From: Martensiomyces pterosporus
Lineage: Eukaryota > Kickxellomycota > Kickxellomycetes > Kickxellales > Kickxellaceae
Direction of reading: 5' to 3'
Assembly (NCBI GenBank): GCA_025201845.1
Contig: MU603961.1
Coordinates: 91,738-155,737 of the forward strand
Length of the DNA: 64,000 bases
Shown here: one piece after another, positions 21,088-32,509 of the stretch
Layout: every line of letters begins with the position of its first letter
Position numbering within the stretch: position 1 is the stretch's first letter
Translations under genes and position numbers: made by a program
The notes under the pieces: generated by a model
What the model was told of the DNA's origin: nothing
Database searches by the model: none
The model's input: the letters and a program-made list of their open reading frames with translations, nothing else

Positions 21088-21439
21088 TCTCTTTGTTCGT
21101 CGCCAGCTAGTCTATACCAATTCTGTCTTTTTTCATTTCTTCCTTGTCTCTCTTCCTTATACAAACAAATACATTTCACCCCCTGCTCCCATCCATATCC
21201 CAAGTTGACCAGATGCTAAATGGCGCGTTGGCATCCACGCTAACATCGTCTGCCTGAATGCGTGTATGGTGAGTGTTAAACAATGCTCACAGTTCGTTTC
21301 TCTGAATGGATGGTTCAATACAACAGACTTGTGTCCATCTGATGGCTGTGCTCATGTCCTTTTCTTGTGAAGCGTACACTACATCTTTGCTGCAAGAGGA
21401 ACCGAATGGCGCTTGGAAAGACTAAGGAAACTACTCTTT
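21088..21439. other. Convergent 3' flanks
   Basis: 352 bp between the stops of NDUFS7 (+) and the chitosanase (-). T-rich downstream of NDUFS7. No gene or structured element seen. Confidence 0.5.
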
Positions 21440-22435
21440 TTATGCCTTGCAGCTGATAGTGATGGGCTTGCCGTCGTTGTCGGGAGCGGAGATGGAGCTG
21501 GACCACATGAGCTTGCCAGCCTTGACCAGACCCTGGTAGGACTGGACACGGGTGACACTCTCAGCCCAGGTCTTCTGGGATGACTTGTTAGAAGGGTTCT
21601 TGAGGTCGGCGATTCTGACCTCAAGGAACTTGTTAAGCCAGACGACCTCGTCAACGGAGAATCCATTGACCTTGACGTTCTTGCCCGAGCTGCCCTTGAC
21701 GTTGGTCTTGAACGAGGCGTTGGTGCGCTTGATGAGCGAGTTGACCGAGTCACCGTCAGTGCCCTCACCGTGCTGGATGGTGGCATCATAGATCTGGCCA
21801 CGGGTGATGTCCAGCGAGGCGCCGAGCGCATCCGCCAGCTTCTGGGATGGGTTGTAGTACATGTCGTCGCGGATCTTCTCCTGTGCTTTCTTGAAGTTGC
21901 TGTCGGACTGGCCGAGCTTCTTCCAGGTGGCGCAGTAGCTGCCAAGCCCGCTGATGTTGCCGCTGCTCTTGTCAGCCAGATCCTTCAGGACCTTGTTAAG
22001 AGGCATGAAGTCGTCGTGGTTATTAGTGAGCTTGTGGTACTCCTGGATGACAACCCAGGCATCGCCAGTACCGGTGGTGAACCCGGCAATACCAGCAGTC
22101 CATCCACGGCCGTCGTGGTCGTTCTCACAGTTGTCGTAGTGGAACTTGGTATCGCCGTTCTCGTAGACGTTGGTGAGCTCAAGAGCGATCTGCTTTGCGC
22201 AGGCGCCGAGACCGCCACCGTTGCTACCAGAAGGAGTGGTGGGAACATCGGTGGGAACATCAGTGGGAACGTCAGTGGGGACGTCGGTAGGATCAGCCTC
22301 AGTGGTGGTGTGGGAGCCCTTGTGGCCGGACGAGGTCTTGGTGGCCTTGTGGCTTTTTTTGGGCCTGGCGTCGACCGAAGACGAGAGGACGAGGACGATG
22401 GCAAGGAAGCCGATGGCGCTAGCAGTGAACTTCAT
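21440..22435 (-). CDS. Secreted GH46 chitosanase
   Basis: 331 residues, intronless, ATG at 22435. A signal peptide (residues 1 to about 23, MKFTASAIGFLAIVLVLSSS) leads into a Lys/Ser/Thr-rich region and a tandem TDVP linker (about 50-65). The catalytic domain begins at about 78. It shows the glycoside hydrolase family 46 signature: a Glu in NVYENG (Glu92) and an Asp in the DGRGWTAG loop (Asp108), matching the acid/base pair of Streptomyces chitosanase, followed by GFTTGTGDAW. The enzyme would hydrolyse chitosan outside the cell, either the fungus's own wall or that of other fungi. GH46 is chiefly bacterial and patchy in fungi. Composition does not look foreign. Confidence 0.87.
   Translation of the reverse strand: MKFTASAIGFLAIVLVLSSSVDARPKKSHKATKTSSGHKGSHTTTEADPTDVPTDVPTDVPTDVPTTPSGSNGGGLGACAKQIALELTNVYENGDTKFHYDNCENDHDGRGWTAGIAGFTTGTGDAWVVIQEYHKLTNNHDDFMPLNKVLKDLADKSSGNISGLGSYCATWKKLGQSDSNFKKAQEKIRDDMYYNPSQKLADALGASLDITRGQIYDATIQHGEGTDGDSVNSLIKRTNASFKTNVKGSSGKNVKVNGFSVDEVVWLNKFLEVRIADLKNPSNKSSQKTWAESVTRVQSYQGLVKAGKLMWSSSISAPDNDGKPITISCKA
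22214..22290. repeat. 12-bp tandem repeat encoding a TDVP linker
   Basis: Four near-identical 12-nt units (GTGGGAACATC/GTCA type on the plus strand) encode Thr-Asp-Val-Pro repeats between the Lys-rich N-terminus and the catalytic domain of the chitosanase. Such linkers usually stay extended and may be O-glycosylated. Confidence 0.8.
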
Positions 22436-23795
22436 GATTGATAATATCGTAAGCAAATGCAAGGGGGATTATTGAGTGGTTGAGTGGTTAGGGTTGATGC
22501 TGTTCGTGATGTTGTTGATGGTGATGATGATGGAACGTTGGAGAGATGGGGGTCAAATCGCTGGCAATTTATACTCACCCGCATCGTCGCATCCTCCATC
22601 GCCGAAACAGCATCTGCCGAAGAGAGGTATCTGAGATTCCCTATCTTGCTACTTCGATACACGCAGCTAGGACGCACCGATTGTCTGCCTCGCATCTCTT
22701 TTGCTGCACTGACTCGAAGCATATATGTCATGATTTCGCTTGCGTTGAGGACCGCCTGATGCAAATCGCAAAACAAAAGCGACGCATGTATCCTTGATTG
22801 CTAGCCCATATCGCCATCGGTGAGGCTAAAATAGCCCACTTCAAGCATGCTGCAGCCCGGTTTCTGATGCTCCTAGCGCATAGGGGTATTTCGGGACACA
22901 TATTTCCTTTGCAGCCAAGATCCTTTTTGCTAATATTAGAAACGCGTGCGACGTTGCCCTTTTCTCCCTTCCCTTGTTCTTCTTGCCTTCTTGCGCTGCT
23001 CCTGGTCGCCTTGGCGGCGAACGTGTCTTGCACCATTGGTAAGCAGCGTACAGAGACGCAGTGTTTCCCACCTTCTCCAATTTCCTGCTTTTTGTCTCAG
23101 CTGATATAAGGCTATCTGTAGAGAGACGGTCTAAACATAGGATCACGCCGGGATTAGCAGAAAGCTTAAAAATAAGTAGCATTGGAGATCGAGTTCTTGG
23201 CAAAGTGTATAAATAACTCGATGGCTGGCAAGGATGCTCTGCTGATGCCAAGGGCAGCAGAATTAGTTCTCAGGGGCAATGGCCATCTCGTATCGACGTA
23301 AATAAGCGTCCGTCTTTGCGATAATCCGAATGCAGCATTACGGCGCCATCCATATCCACAGCTTTCGCTCACCAGCATCAGCGAGCAACCATGCAGTCCT
23401 CCGGTTGCCTGAAGGAGCGGTCTTGGCAGGACAGCAGCGGCTCGGTCATCCTGATGACGTCTTCTTGGTTCACTTCAGCTTGGAGTGTGAGGTTGCTGGG
23501 GCTGTCGAAGCCGTTTTGTGGCAAACTGGGTGGCGCATGCTACACAGCCGATGGCTACAGCTGCCACACATCCAATCACGTGATGGTGACATCGAACCGC
23601 TATCCCATATCACTGTAATGTAATCAGCAACCTGGAGCTGGATGGCGCTCGTGTTGGCGGTGCGCCAGATAAGAGCTTGACCAAAACTCTAAGCGCGTTC
23701 TTGTTTCCCCCTCCTTGCCTTATCGCAAAACCATTAATAGTCCGCCTCCAAATAGGAATACAAGTGTCTGCGTAGCGGCTTGAGGCGATAAGAGA
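22436..23795. other. Intergenic region, chitosanase / valyl-tRNA synthetase
   Basis: 1360 bp between divergent genes. It contains a GATGATGATG-type run near 22520-22535 and the TATA-like element noted separately. Short open frames near 23390-23620 have no family features. No gene called. Confidence 0.5.
22566..22574 (-). promoter_or_regulatory. TATA-like element upstream of the chitosanase
   Basis: The minus strand reads GAGTATAAATT, about 135 bp upstream of the chitosanase ATG. Position and orientation fit a TATA box; transcription start not determined. Confidence 0.4.
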
Positions 23796-26700
23796 ATGGC
23801 TTGTCGAATGCTCGCTGCGCGATCTGCTTCGCAGCTGCTGCTCAGTAGGCAGCCCACCGGCCTGCAATACTTGCGAACTCCATCCACGAAGATCGGGCCA
23901 ATTTACAGCCATCAGCGATGGATGGCTGCACCGGTGCACAGGTTTGAAAAGTACAGCCCCGAGGTGGTGGAGAGCGACTGGTATGAGTGGTGGCAAAAGC
24001 GTGGGCTGTTCAAACCACAAAAGAGCAGCAATCCAAGTGACGAGTTCACTATGCTTCTTCCGCCACCCAATGTGACTGGGGTCCTGCACATCGGCCACGC
24101 ACTGACGCTGTCGATCCAGGACGCCATGGCTCGGTGGAACCGGATGCACGGACGTAGCGTCAACTGGGTTCCCGGCACAGATCACGCTGGGATATCTACT
24201 CAGACTGTTGTCGAAAAGAAGCTCAAAAGGGAGAGTGGGCAAACAAGGCATGACTTGGGCCGCGAGGCGTTCATCGAGAAGGTGTGGGAGTGGCGGAGGG
24301 CTCATGGAGACCAGATCAAGCAGCAGACGAAGAGCATAGGTGCATCGCTGAACTGGGACCAAGAGTACTTTACTATGGACGCGCATCACTCGGGAGTTGT
24401 TCGAGATGCGTTTATTCGCCTGTACGACGAAGGGCTCATCTACCGCGATACCAAAATGGTCAACTGGTCGTGTGCTCTGCAAAGCGTCATTTCAGATATC
24501 GAGGTAAGCAAGCACGGCACAGCAGACGGTGGTGATAGCAACGCAGCGCATGCAGTGCATTTCTACGTGGCGAATGCGCCTGCTTTGATTCTGCCTGACC
24601 TTCCTCGCAAATTCAAACTCGGCATATTTCTCTTCAAATAACGATATGCCAGTAGAGGATGGGGATAAAGGGATCCGCTGGATGCGTCGACGCATTCTTT
24701 CTGTATCATGTCGATTGCTACTAAAGCGTGCATAGGCCCCCTGTCGCTCCCTTGCCTCTTTCCCTCGATTTCTTTGTCCGTCTCCTTTGCTGGACGTCTT
24801 CCTGTTTTGCACGCATGCGAGGCATTATGTACTAATAACTACGTGCATTCTACTGTTTTCCTTTTGCCTTGCTCCTCTTTGATGCATGTGTGCATGTAGG
24901 TTGACAAGATCCCGACGGAAGGGCGCCAGCTGGTGGACGTTCCCGGGCACAAAGGCAAGCACGTATCAACACAAACCACACTGCCTTTTTCTCGTGGTGC
25001 ATGCAGACAAGAGAATTTATAGCACGGCTGATTGTCACTGTTCTCACACATTGTATAGAGTGGAGTTTGGCGTCCTTCACAAGATTGCATTCCAAATTGT
25101 CAATCCGCCGCCTGAGGGGCCGGGACTTTTGTATGTTGAGACAACACGGCCGGAGACGATGTTGGGCGATGTAGCGTTGGCGATCAATTCAAGCGACAGT
25201 AGATACAAGGTAACAGGTGCTGCCATTCACAGTTTCTTGTGTCACTTTATGTTCGCTCTTCCATTGCCACCCGTCTTGACCATCAGAGCAAATACCCACT
25301 GCAAAGCGCATGCGCCCTTCAAGCATGCAAAGATGGCTTTGTGCTGCTGCTAGCGACACCCATTTGTATTTTCAGATATTGCCGCCTCTACTCGTGTTGC
25401 TCCCATCCACGGATATGCAGGCGGTGATCAAGAGATGGCATGGTCATCTATTCTCAATTCCTTTGCATCTCGCTGCAAATGCGTCAATCGCAAATATTTA
25501 TGTGCCGATCGAGCAAGGGATATTAGCCACATGCGGTATTCATTGCACACATGCATATATTGATTCGTGTCTGTGTCCGTGTTGCTTCTGCTTGCACTGC
25601 TGCTACCTGTTAGGGCCTCAATGGGAAGTCAGTCTTGCATCCTCTGCTGCAGCATGAAATTCCTATAATCTTGGACGATGTGCTGGTTGATCTAGAGTAT
25701 GGAACCGGCGTTGTAAAGGTGAGGATCTGAGTAGCCATGCTACACTTCATCCCCATGCAAACTAGTATGGATGAGGGAGGAGCTGGTGCCGTGCTTGCCT
25801 TGTGTTTTGGTTTTGGTTTTGGTTTTTGGGTTTTTTTGGGATGCCTGGTTTATTTTGATTTACCCACAGATCCGTGCCTGGCCCTGCCCGCCTTCAATGG
25901 ATCTGAAGCGCTCATAAAAATATAGCGGGAAAATGGCGCTCAATCGAAGAAAATGGGCCGTGAAAAGGATGCACCCGCTCAACCACCGGGCTTGCAGGCG
26001 AAAAGAGCACAGCTATTAATAGACCGGAAAGCGCTGAAATGCAGTTCCGATGGACACTATAGCTAACCACTGCCATGCCAGCTCTAACTGTGCATCTATA
26101 GATAACCCCCGCGCATGATGTGAACGACCATGCCTGCGCTGGACGGCATGGATTGCCCATTGTTTCGGTCTTTGGCCCGGACGGAGCTGTTGTTAGCGAC
26201 CCTCGTTTCGCCCGCTTCGCTGGAAAAACTCGCTGGGAGGCGCGCAGGGCGATCATCGATGACCTCACACAGGCGAATGCTTATGCTGGGAAAGCCGATG
26301 CCGCAGCCAGTGTGATCTCGAAATGCTCGCGCTCTGGCGACATCATCGAACCCATGCTGATGCCCCAGTGGTACGTTAGGTGTAGGGGACTGGCGCAAAC
26401 GGCCGACGACCTCGTGCGAAGCAGGGACATTGAGCTGATCCCAGACCGCCACCGTGCAATCTGGCACAACTGGCTAAACGGGATTGAGGACTGGTGCGTG
26501 TCACGGCAGCTATGGTGGGGGCACCGAATCCCGATGTATCGTGTTCGCTGGGGCATCCCACAGTGGCCCGACGCCTGGATAGCGGCCGAAGGCTGTGAGC
26601 ATGCAAAGGAAAAGGCGCTTGGCAGGCTGTCTGCTGAAGACCGAATCCTTGCTTCAGCCCTGGGCGAAAACGCGATTCTGGAGGTTGCGCAGGATGACGA

Positions 26701-29700
26701 TGTGCTGGACACCTGGTTCTCATCGGGGCTTTTGCCTCTGACGGTGTTTAACAGCAACGCGGAGAACGGCGCTGCTCTGATGCCCTGCACCGTGCAGCCC
26801 GGGCAGTCGCCAAGGACGTCGCTGAGCTCGGTGCTGGAGACGGGACAGGACATTCTGTTCTTTTGGGTTGCGCGCATGGCCATGCTCTGCACGTACTTTG
26901 CGCAGGCGCCGCCATTTGCCACTGTCCTGCTGCATCCAATGGTGCGTGACTCACAGGGCCGCAAGATGTCCAAGTCTCTCGGCAACGTCATTAATCCGCT
27001 GGACATCATCAACGGCGCCGATCTGTCCAAGCTGCAGGAAACGCTGAAAGGCGGATATCTATCGGAGCAGGAGCTGAAAAAGAGCGCCAAAGAAATGAAG
27101 AGGCTTTATCCTCAGGGGTTCCAAAGATTTGGGGCTGACGCCCTGCGGCTCACACTGCTGCTGTATACGCAGCAGACACAGCAGATCAACATGAGCCTGG
27201 ACAATGTCAAGGCAGCGTACTATTTCTGCAACAAGCTGTGGAATACGTTTAGGTTCGTCCATATGCACGCCGAGAGACTCGGTATAGAGACCGGTCGGAT
27301 GAGGAACAGCAGCAGCTCGTGGCTCGATGGGTCTGACAAACGGCGAATGACTGTGTTTGACAGGGCGCTTGTGTCCAGACTTGTGGGGATGCTGGATACG
27401 TACAATCGAGCAATGGAGGCGTTCCGACCCGCAGCGGCAGCTGACGTGGTTCGTGAGTTTGTGCAAAGAGACCTGTGTGACAGGTATATTGAGGTTTCCA
27501 AACTCGCGCTCTTTGGCAACACAGGCGCCACCAACCAGGTGAGTGAGCGCATTGTGAAGGAGGTGTGCTGCCTGTTGTTTGTCTGAAACTTGCTGCTCGC
27601 AACGGCTTTGGCTGCTAAAATTTTCTTTTTACGAGAAAATGGATCCGACTAAATGTGATGTAGGACCCGCATGTCGCGGTCAGGCTTATGCTTGGGTCGC
27701 TTGACATTGTCCTTCGCTCGCTGCACCCATTCATGCCATTCTTGACCGAGGTAAGTTGCTTGTTTGCCTGTGTTTTGCTTTAGCAGGATGCAGCAAAGAG
27801 GGAGAGAGGTGCTGCGGAGTGCGAAAAAAAAAGGGAAAGCACACCAGCAGGTATTGTTTACTGACAAGGTCACAGCTATCTTTGCTATTGTCCTGGTGTC
27901 TGTAGGAGCTGTGGCAGAGGCACTCTCGTGCAAATGCGGATGGCGAAATGTCGATAATGGAGTGCAAGTGGGAGACTCTTGGCGGAGTAATTGTGCAGGA
28001 TTCCGGTGCCGAAGCCGAAAGCGATGTAGGTGCCCCATTGTCTGGATGTGCGCGTTACAAAGGGCGGACGCCAAACAAAGCAACATGTGTGTATTGAAAG
28101 CTGAAATGGTGTCGAATTGTGGTCTCTAATTCTGCCTATTGTGGATCATGCTTATTACGTTCATATGAGGTGTGTTGTAGCTGGTGTTTGGAATCATCTC
28201 GAATATTCGATCGCTGAAGCAGCAGTACGCGGGACGCTTGGCGCCAGCAACAGAGGTAGGTGGTGCGGCGACATTCTCGGTGGTAGTTTCGTCTCAGCAG
28301 CAGCACATGAACATGGCGCCACAGGGCGGGACTGAGAGCCGAGGTTGCGACGTTGGATTGCTCCAAGCAGCTTCCTCCCATGCTGAGTGCATAAGGCTGA
28401 TGAGCAAGGAACCGGCGATCCAGATATGCACCGACGCAAATACAGACGGCAATATGGTAAGTGCCATCCAGCAAGAGAAACTTGGCAAGCAAAATGCATG
28501 CTGTGTCTTGCGGGGTTGGATCCTACCCAGCAGAACGGAGGAGACCCGCAATTCTCCAGCGACCGCTCATGGCGCTCTTGCTCGTATGTGTGCTGCTTTA
28601 CTGTGGCAAGCACATCGTGCAGAAGCGATTGAGCGACAGAGAATGAGAGGCATGTGCTTCCTTATTAGCGCATGCATACCATGCCCATCCTTTCCAAGGG
28701 CTCACTCCCCCCGCTGCCCACCACCGCCGTCTTGTTAGTGGCCTAGGCTTCAGCTGCGAGCTGCTTGTGTGCATAAGGGATGGCGAGAAAGACAGATGCA
28801 GAGCGGGTTAATGGTAGATCAGGAGCTGCAAAAGCAAGCGGCATACGCCGTCAGGAGGAAAGATGCCAGCAAGCTGGAACTGACTCTATTAGCCAGCCAG
28901 CTAGCTGAGCTTACAAATCTTATCAATGGCGATTGTCGCTGATTGGCGGGGGTGCCAATCGAAGAAGCGGCTGGAGCCAAGTGCAGCAATCTATGGACAT
29001 TCAAACTCCGCCAGCATGACTGACCAACCACCGCTCGGTCCCAAGCGAAACACCTGCTTCTCGCCCCCTCACACACAAAGACAAGCAGCGATGGCAAGAG
29101 CAGCAGCGACGCCAGCAGCAGCGCACCATTAGCTGCCGCGCCCGCTTTCTTGATTTATCAAAGGGAAACAAACAGCAGCAAAAATGGCGGGCCATGCGTG
29201 GAATCAGCCAGATTGTTGGGATGCGAAGGCCACTTCTCTGCAGCTGCTTAGACAAAGACTGCAGTATATGGAATGTGTGGCATACTGGCGGGCGATCTTG
29301 GCTTAGTGCATGTGCCAATTCCTCTTTTGCCTGCCCCAATCACCACCATGGGCACACTGGCAGCTCCCTCACTATCCTTGACTTGAGCGGCCTCTACATT
29401 GCATGCTCTGCTGTCTCTCGCTTAGCGTCCCCCACTCCCATCCTCAGTCGCCCTTCCCTTTACGGCCGGCATGTTTACGTATGTGTGCGTGGCAAGGGCG
29501 GAGTGCGAAATTGGGGGGAGGGAGTGTTTCTGTTGGTAGCTGATTTGCATATGCACAGCAAATCGCCGGCCTTTCTGTTGGCGTGGTTTGTGTGCAAAAG
29601 CACTTTCTCGCCTTCTTCGTTCTGCTCTATTTGTTTCGCACATGCCTGCTCCCGCAAGCAGCTGAGCGGCAGCGTGTGATGCGCTTTCTTGCAATCGCCG

Positions 29701-30853
29701 TGTGAGACGCTGTGCGGCCCCTCATCTGCCCACGGTCCGTAGTGCAGATACCAGGCTCCTTGCTCTGAATCAGGTGTTCCTCGCTGATGAAGGCTGGTGC
29801 TGACATGCGTTTCTTTTGCCAAATGACACCAACAACAATGCGTAGGTCAAGGAGCTGGAGCAGGCAGAGTGGGAGTCTGTGACGTCGGTAGTGTCGCCCA
29901 AGGTGCGCATCGTAGCCAAGGCAGCCATGCAAGAAAGGGCTCGACGCGGGTCGGCTGTGAGCGACGTCAACGCAAGCGAGCAGTGTGCCAAGCTCGAGAC
30001 GGAGCTGGAAAAAGTCCTCAAGGTGGTCGAGAGCGAGGGATACCAAAAGAATGCGCCAGCGACGGTTAAAGAGTCAGACAGGTAAGTCAGCAACTGCACC
30101 ACCCTCCAGCCGCCCTAGTTCTTCATAAATCTGCATCTGCGCTTGCAAGTGCTGGGAATGTGATACATGCAAGCACAGCGTTTCATTTTGGTGTACATTG
30201 ATGCACAAAACGTCTCTGCGCATGTGTGGATGCCCATCACCCATGTGTATATTTGTATTAATTGGTGCTGTTTATAGCATGTTGGGGGACGGGTATACGC
30301 AAATGGGGTGTGAATTAGCGAGAGCAACAATGCTAGCAGCGAAAAAAATAATCTGCGCCGCTGCTTTGTCGCATTTCATTTGCTCTCTGCAATGCACGCT
30401 TGCAGTCGAATGGAATGGGAGGGGTTTTTTTCAAACTCCGACCTGGTAGCCCCAGATCCCACCGCACTGACTGCCCCCATCCTGCTCTAGATGGTTTCTC
30501 AGCTGCTTGCCTTTTATTAGGCGCAGGAGGCACAGCACCCAGTGCGCGACAGAGAGTGGGCGGTGCCCAATACCTGTCTGGCACTCTGCTCTTGTCTCAT
30601 ACTAGATTTATATTCAGGATTTGCCGTCTGCTTATATGAATCCTCAACATGTGGCCTGCAATCTGCATCCCAGCTAGCACTTCTGTTTCTGGGCTGTTCT
30701 TTTTGCGCCTCTTGCGCCTGGCTTATTTGTACATGTGTACTGACTCGTGCCATTTCACCACTTCTGTGTATACATGTCTTTCTTTTGTCCAACAATACTG
30801 CTAGAAGGCGCATTGGGATGCTTAGGGCGAGGATTGCGGCAGCAAGGCGTTGA
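23796..30853 (+). CDS. Valyl-tRNA synthetase, mitochondrial type, ten exons
   Basis: Exons 23796-24503, 24900-24954, 25061-25209, 25614-25718, 26102-27538, 27664-27750, 27906-28025, 28181-28456, 29846-30081 and 30805-30853 join in frame to 1073 residues. The N-terminus is basic and Ser-rich like a mitochondrial presequence. The class I motifs are present: HIGH in GVLHIGHAL and KMSKS in [11 protein letters not shown]. The GTDHAGI motif and the CP1 editing domain ([28 protein letters not shown]) are also seen. The anticodon-binding domain follows, then the coiled C-terminal arm with its typical NAP motif ([15 protein letters not shown]). The enzyme charges tRNA-Val and hydrolyses mischarged Thr. 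Exon 2 to 3 needs a GC-AG intron. A second possible last exon (28802-28942) is listed separately. It is far more intron-rich than its neighbours. Confidence 0.88.
24955..25060 (+). other. GC-AG intron in the valyl-tRNA synthetase gene
   Basis: The donor is AAAG/GCAAGC and the acceptor ends ATAGAG at 25060. Only this pair restores the conserved PGHK-VEFGVL reading in phase. GC donors followed by AAG are the usual minor class of fungal introns. Confidence 0.7.
25800..25840. repeat. GGTTTT-type run inside an intron
   Basis: TTTTGG/GGTTTT units in tandem within the 383-bp intron between valyl-tRNA synthetase exons 4 and 5. It is G/T-strand biased and may form G-rich structure. No coding role. 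Confidence 0.7.
28802..28942 (+). CDS. Alternative terminal exon of the valyl-tRNA synthetase gene
   Basis: After an AG acceptor (GATGCAG) this open stretch reads [20 protein letters not shown] and continues as a Leu-heptad coil to a TGA at 28942. The opening resembles the conserved GLVD start of the ValRS C-terminal arm. It is in phase with the exon ending at 28456, giving a 1025-residue product. No phase-compatible donor links it to the exon at 29846, so it appears mutually exclusive with the last two exons. The acceptor has a poor pyrimidine tract. It could be an alternative 3' end, or a relic of an arm later replaced. Confidence 0.45.
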   Translation, partial: SGLMVDQELQKQAAYAVRRKDASKLELTLLASQLAELTNLINGDCR

Positions 30854-31780
30854 ATGCCCGTCAGTCTCTTTGTCTGCGTGCGAGATAATAAATATAGGGA
30901 GAGAAGAATGTTGGTTCACACATTCATTTGAGCCTGGCCATCCACGGAGTTTGTTCTTTGCTTTGTGAGGCTCCGGCTGCTTTTGGCCTATTTAATTACA
31001 TTTCGATTGTGCGTCTGCTGGGCTCGTTTCTTCGACCACTGCTTACCTCTAGCTCAATACAGTTATTAATAGAACATTGAGTGCGCAATTTAACATGAGG
31101 TGCGTCTACACATGTGCTCTTTCTGACCGAAAAGCTGGCACATGGCACCAATTCGCAGTTTGTTTTTGCATTGCACAACACTCCAAGTGGCCAGCATGTA
31201 CACAAAGTCAGGCGAATGCAAAATAAATGCCGACAATGCCTGCAGTATCTATAAAAATGCGGCTGTGGGCGCTGTATCTGTGATCGCAGCAGCAGCGCCT
31301 GATTCACAGGCGCCGGCAAGGACTGCATCGCTTCCAAAAAGCACCTGCGTGGTTCAGCAAAAGCGAACAAGAAACGGGGACATGTAGGCGGATAATAGCA
31401 GGCGCGAGGGCGAGGGTGGGAGCGGAGGGACGGGAGGGTGAGTAACCGACTAGGGGAGGCGAGCTGTGCCACTACCATGAGGCAAGGGTCGCTGCTGTGC
31501 TTTGGCTTATGAAGGAAGAAGGGGGTGGTCGGCTGAACCCCCCTGCCCCGTTTCAGCCAGCCATTTTTGGCTTGCCACCGCCCCTCCCCGCTGCCAGACC
31601 ACCCTCCTTCCACCCCCTCGCTTCGCCTGCTGCTTGCATGGCATATCCCCTCACTCGCGCTTGCTTAGACTCGCTGCTGGCGCTTGGAGGGCTCAAAAAA
31701 GAGGGCTCTCAAGGAGGCACCATCGATAATTCCTTCAGGTTTTAAACTTTTTCTTATTTGGCTTTTTGGCCCCCCTTTGG

Positions 31781-31804
31781 TGTGGACGTGTGGACGTGTG
31801 GACG
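31781..31804. repeat. TGTGGACG x3 tandem repeat
   Basis: Three perfect 8-bp units followed by a degenerate TGTGTGGG, in non-coding DNA. Confidence 0.9.
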
Positions 31805-32164
31805 TGTGTGGGACGTTGGGCGGTAGCTGCACAAAGATAAAAGCTCTAGCACGGGGGTGGGTGGCCACGCTGATGCCCTCATCCACTTATCGCACCTGCC
31901 CTGCTTTACTTATTTTGCTATATATATTTCTACCTTCGCCTCAGCCTTTCCTATACACATTTATTTATTTGTTACACGCACGTCTGTGCCCCTTGCTCTG
32001 GCTGTACATTAAGCTTCTGCCTTTATTCATTTATTTGCTTGCTCCTCTTTCGCTGCCCCTACACAATAAGCTGCTATCCAGCCGGGGCTCCAAACCACGC
32101 GCAACTGCGCTCTATCCATCTCGTATAAATATCCCAAACGTAGCTGGCACTTGTTTCCACCGGT

Positions 32165-32203
32165 AGCACCAGCACCAGCACCAGCACCAGCATCAGCATC
32201 AGC
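32165..32203. repeat. AGCACC/AGCATC hexanucleotide repeat
   Basis: About six units, four AGCACC then AGCATC variants. It lies in non-coding sequence; translated on the minus strand it gives only a Leu/Val or Gly/Ala run. Confidence 0.85.
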
Positions 32204-32481
32204 GTCGCCGCCAGAATCTGAATCGCACATATCAAAACGGTAAGCACACTCGAAAAGCTAGCACACACCTGTCCATTCTCCTGCCGCTGCTCTTAGCCGC
32301 TACTTCGCCAGCAACAAGCTCGATACAAATTCGGTTTCTTGTTGGTGCTGCCCGGCGTTCTGCCAACAAGTGCACTGTGCCTGTAGCGCACGCATTGCAA
32401 TTGAAACCCAACTGCTAGACAATCCCAACCGCGGGAGCACTAGCACGAGGCCGTACCAGTGCTCCGCTTGCTGCTTCTACT

Positions 32482-32509
32482 TGCATTATTGCATTATTGC
32501 ATTATTGCA
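32482..32509. repeat. TGCATTAT x3 tandem repeat
   Basis: Three 8-bp TGCATTAT units plus a partial TGCA. AT-rich island in a gene-poor block. Confidence 0.9.

Noticed and set aside
21770..22441. Long plus-strand frame antisense to the chitosanase
   Set aside because: Mirror of GC-biased codons of the minus-strand gene; Val/Gly/Ala-rich and without features, while the sense strand has clear GH46 motifs and a signal peptide.
28802..29846. Splicing of exon 28802-28942 onto the exon at 29846
   Set aside because: No GT (or credible GC) donor in the required phase lies before the TGA at 28942; every GT in the stretch is out of phase or would delete the coil.
31684..32166. Hydrophobic 160-codon frame resembling a membrane protein
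   Set aside because: Hydrophobicity comes from pyrimidine-rich DNA (TTT/CTT/CCT codons); no helix-loop pattern, no charged loops and no known motif.
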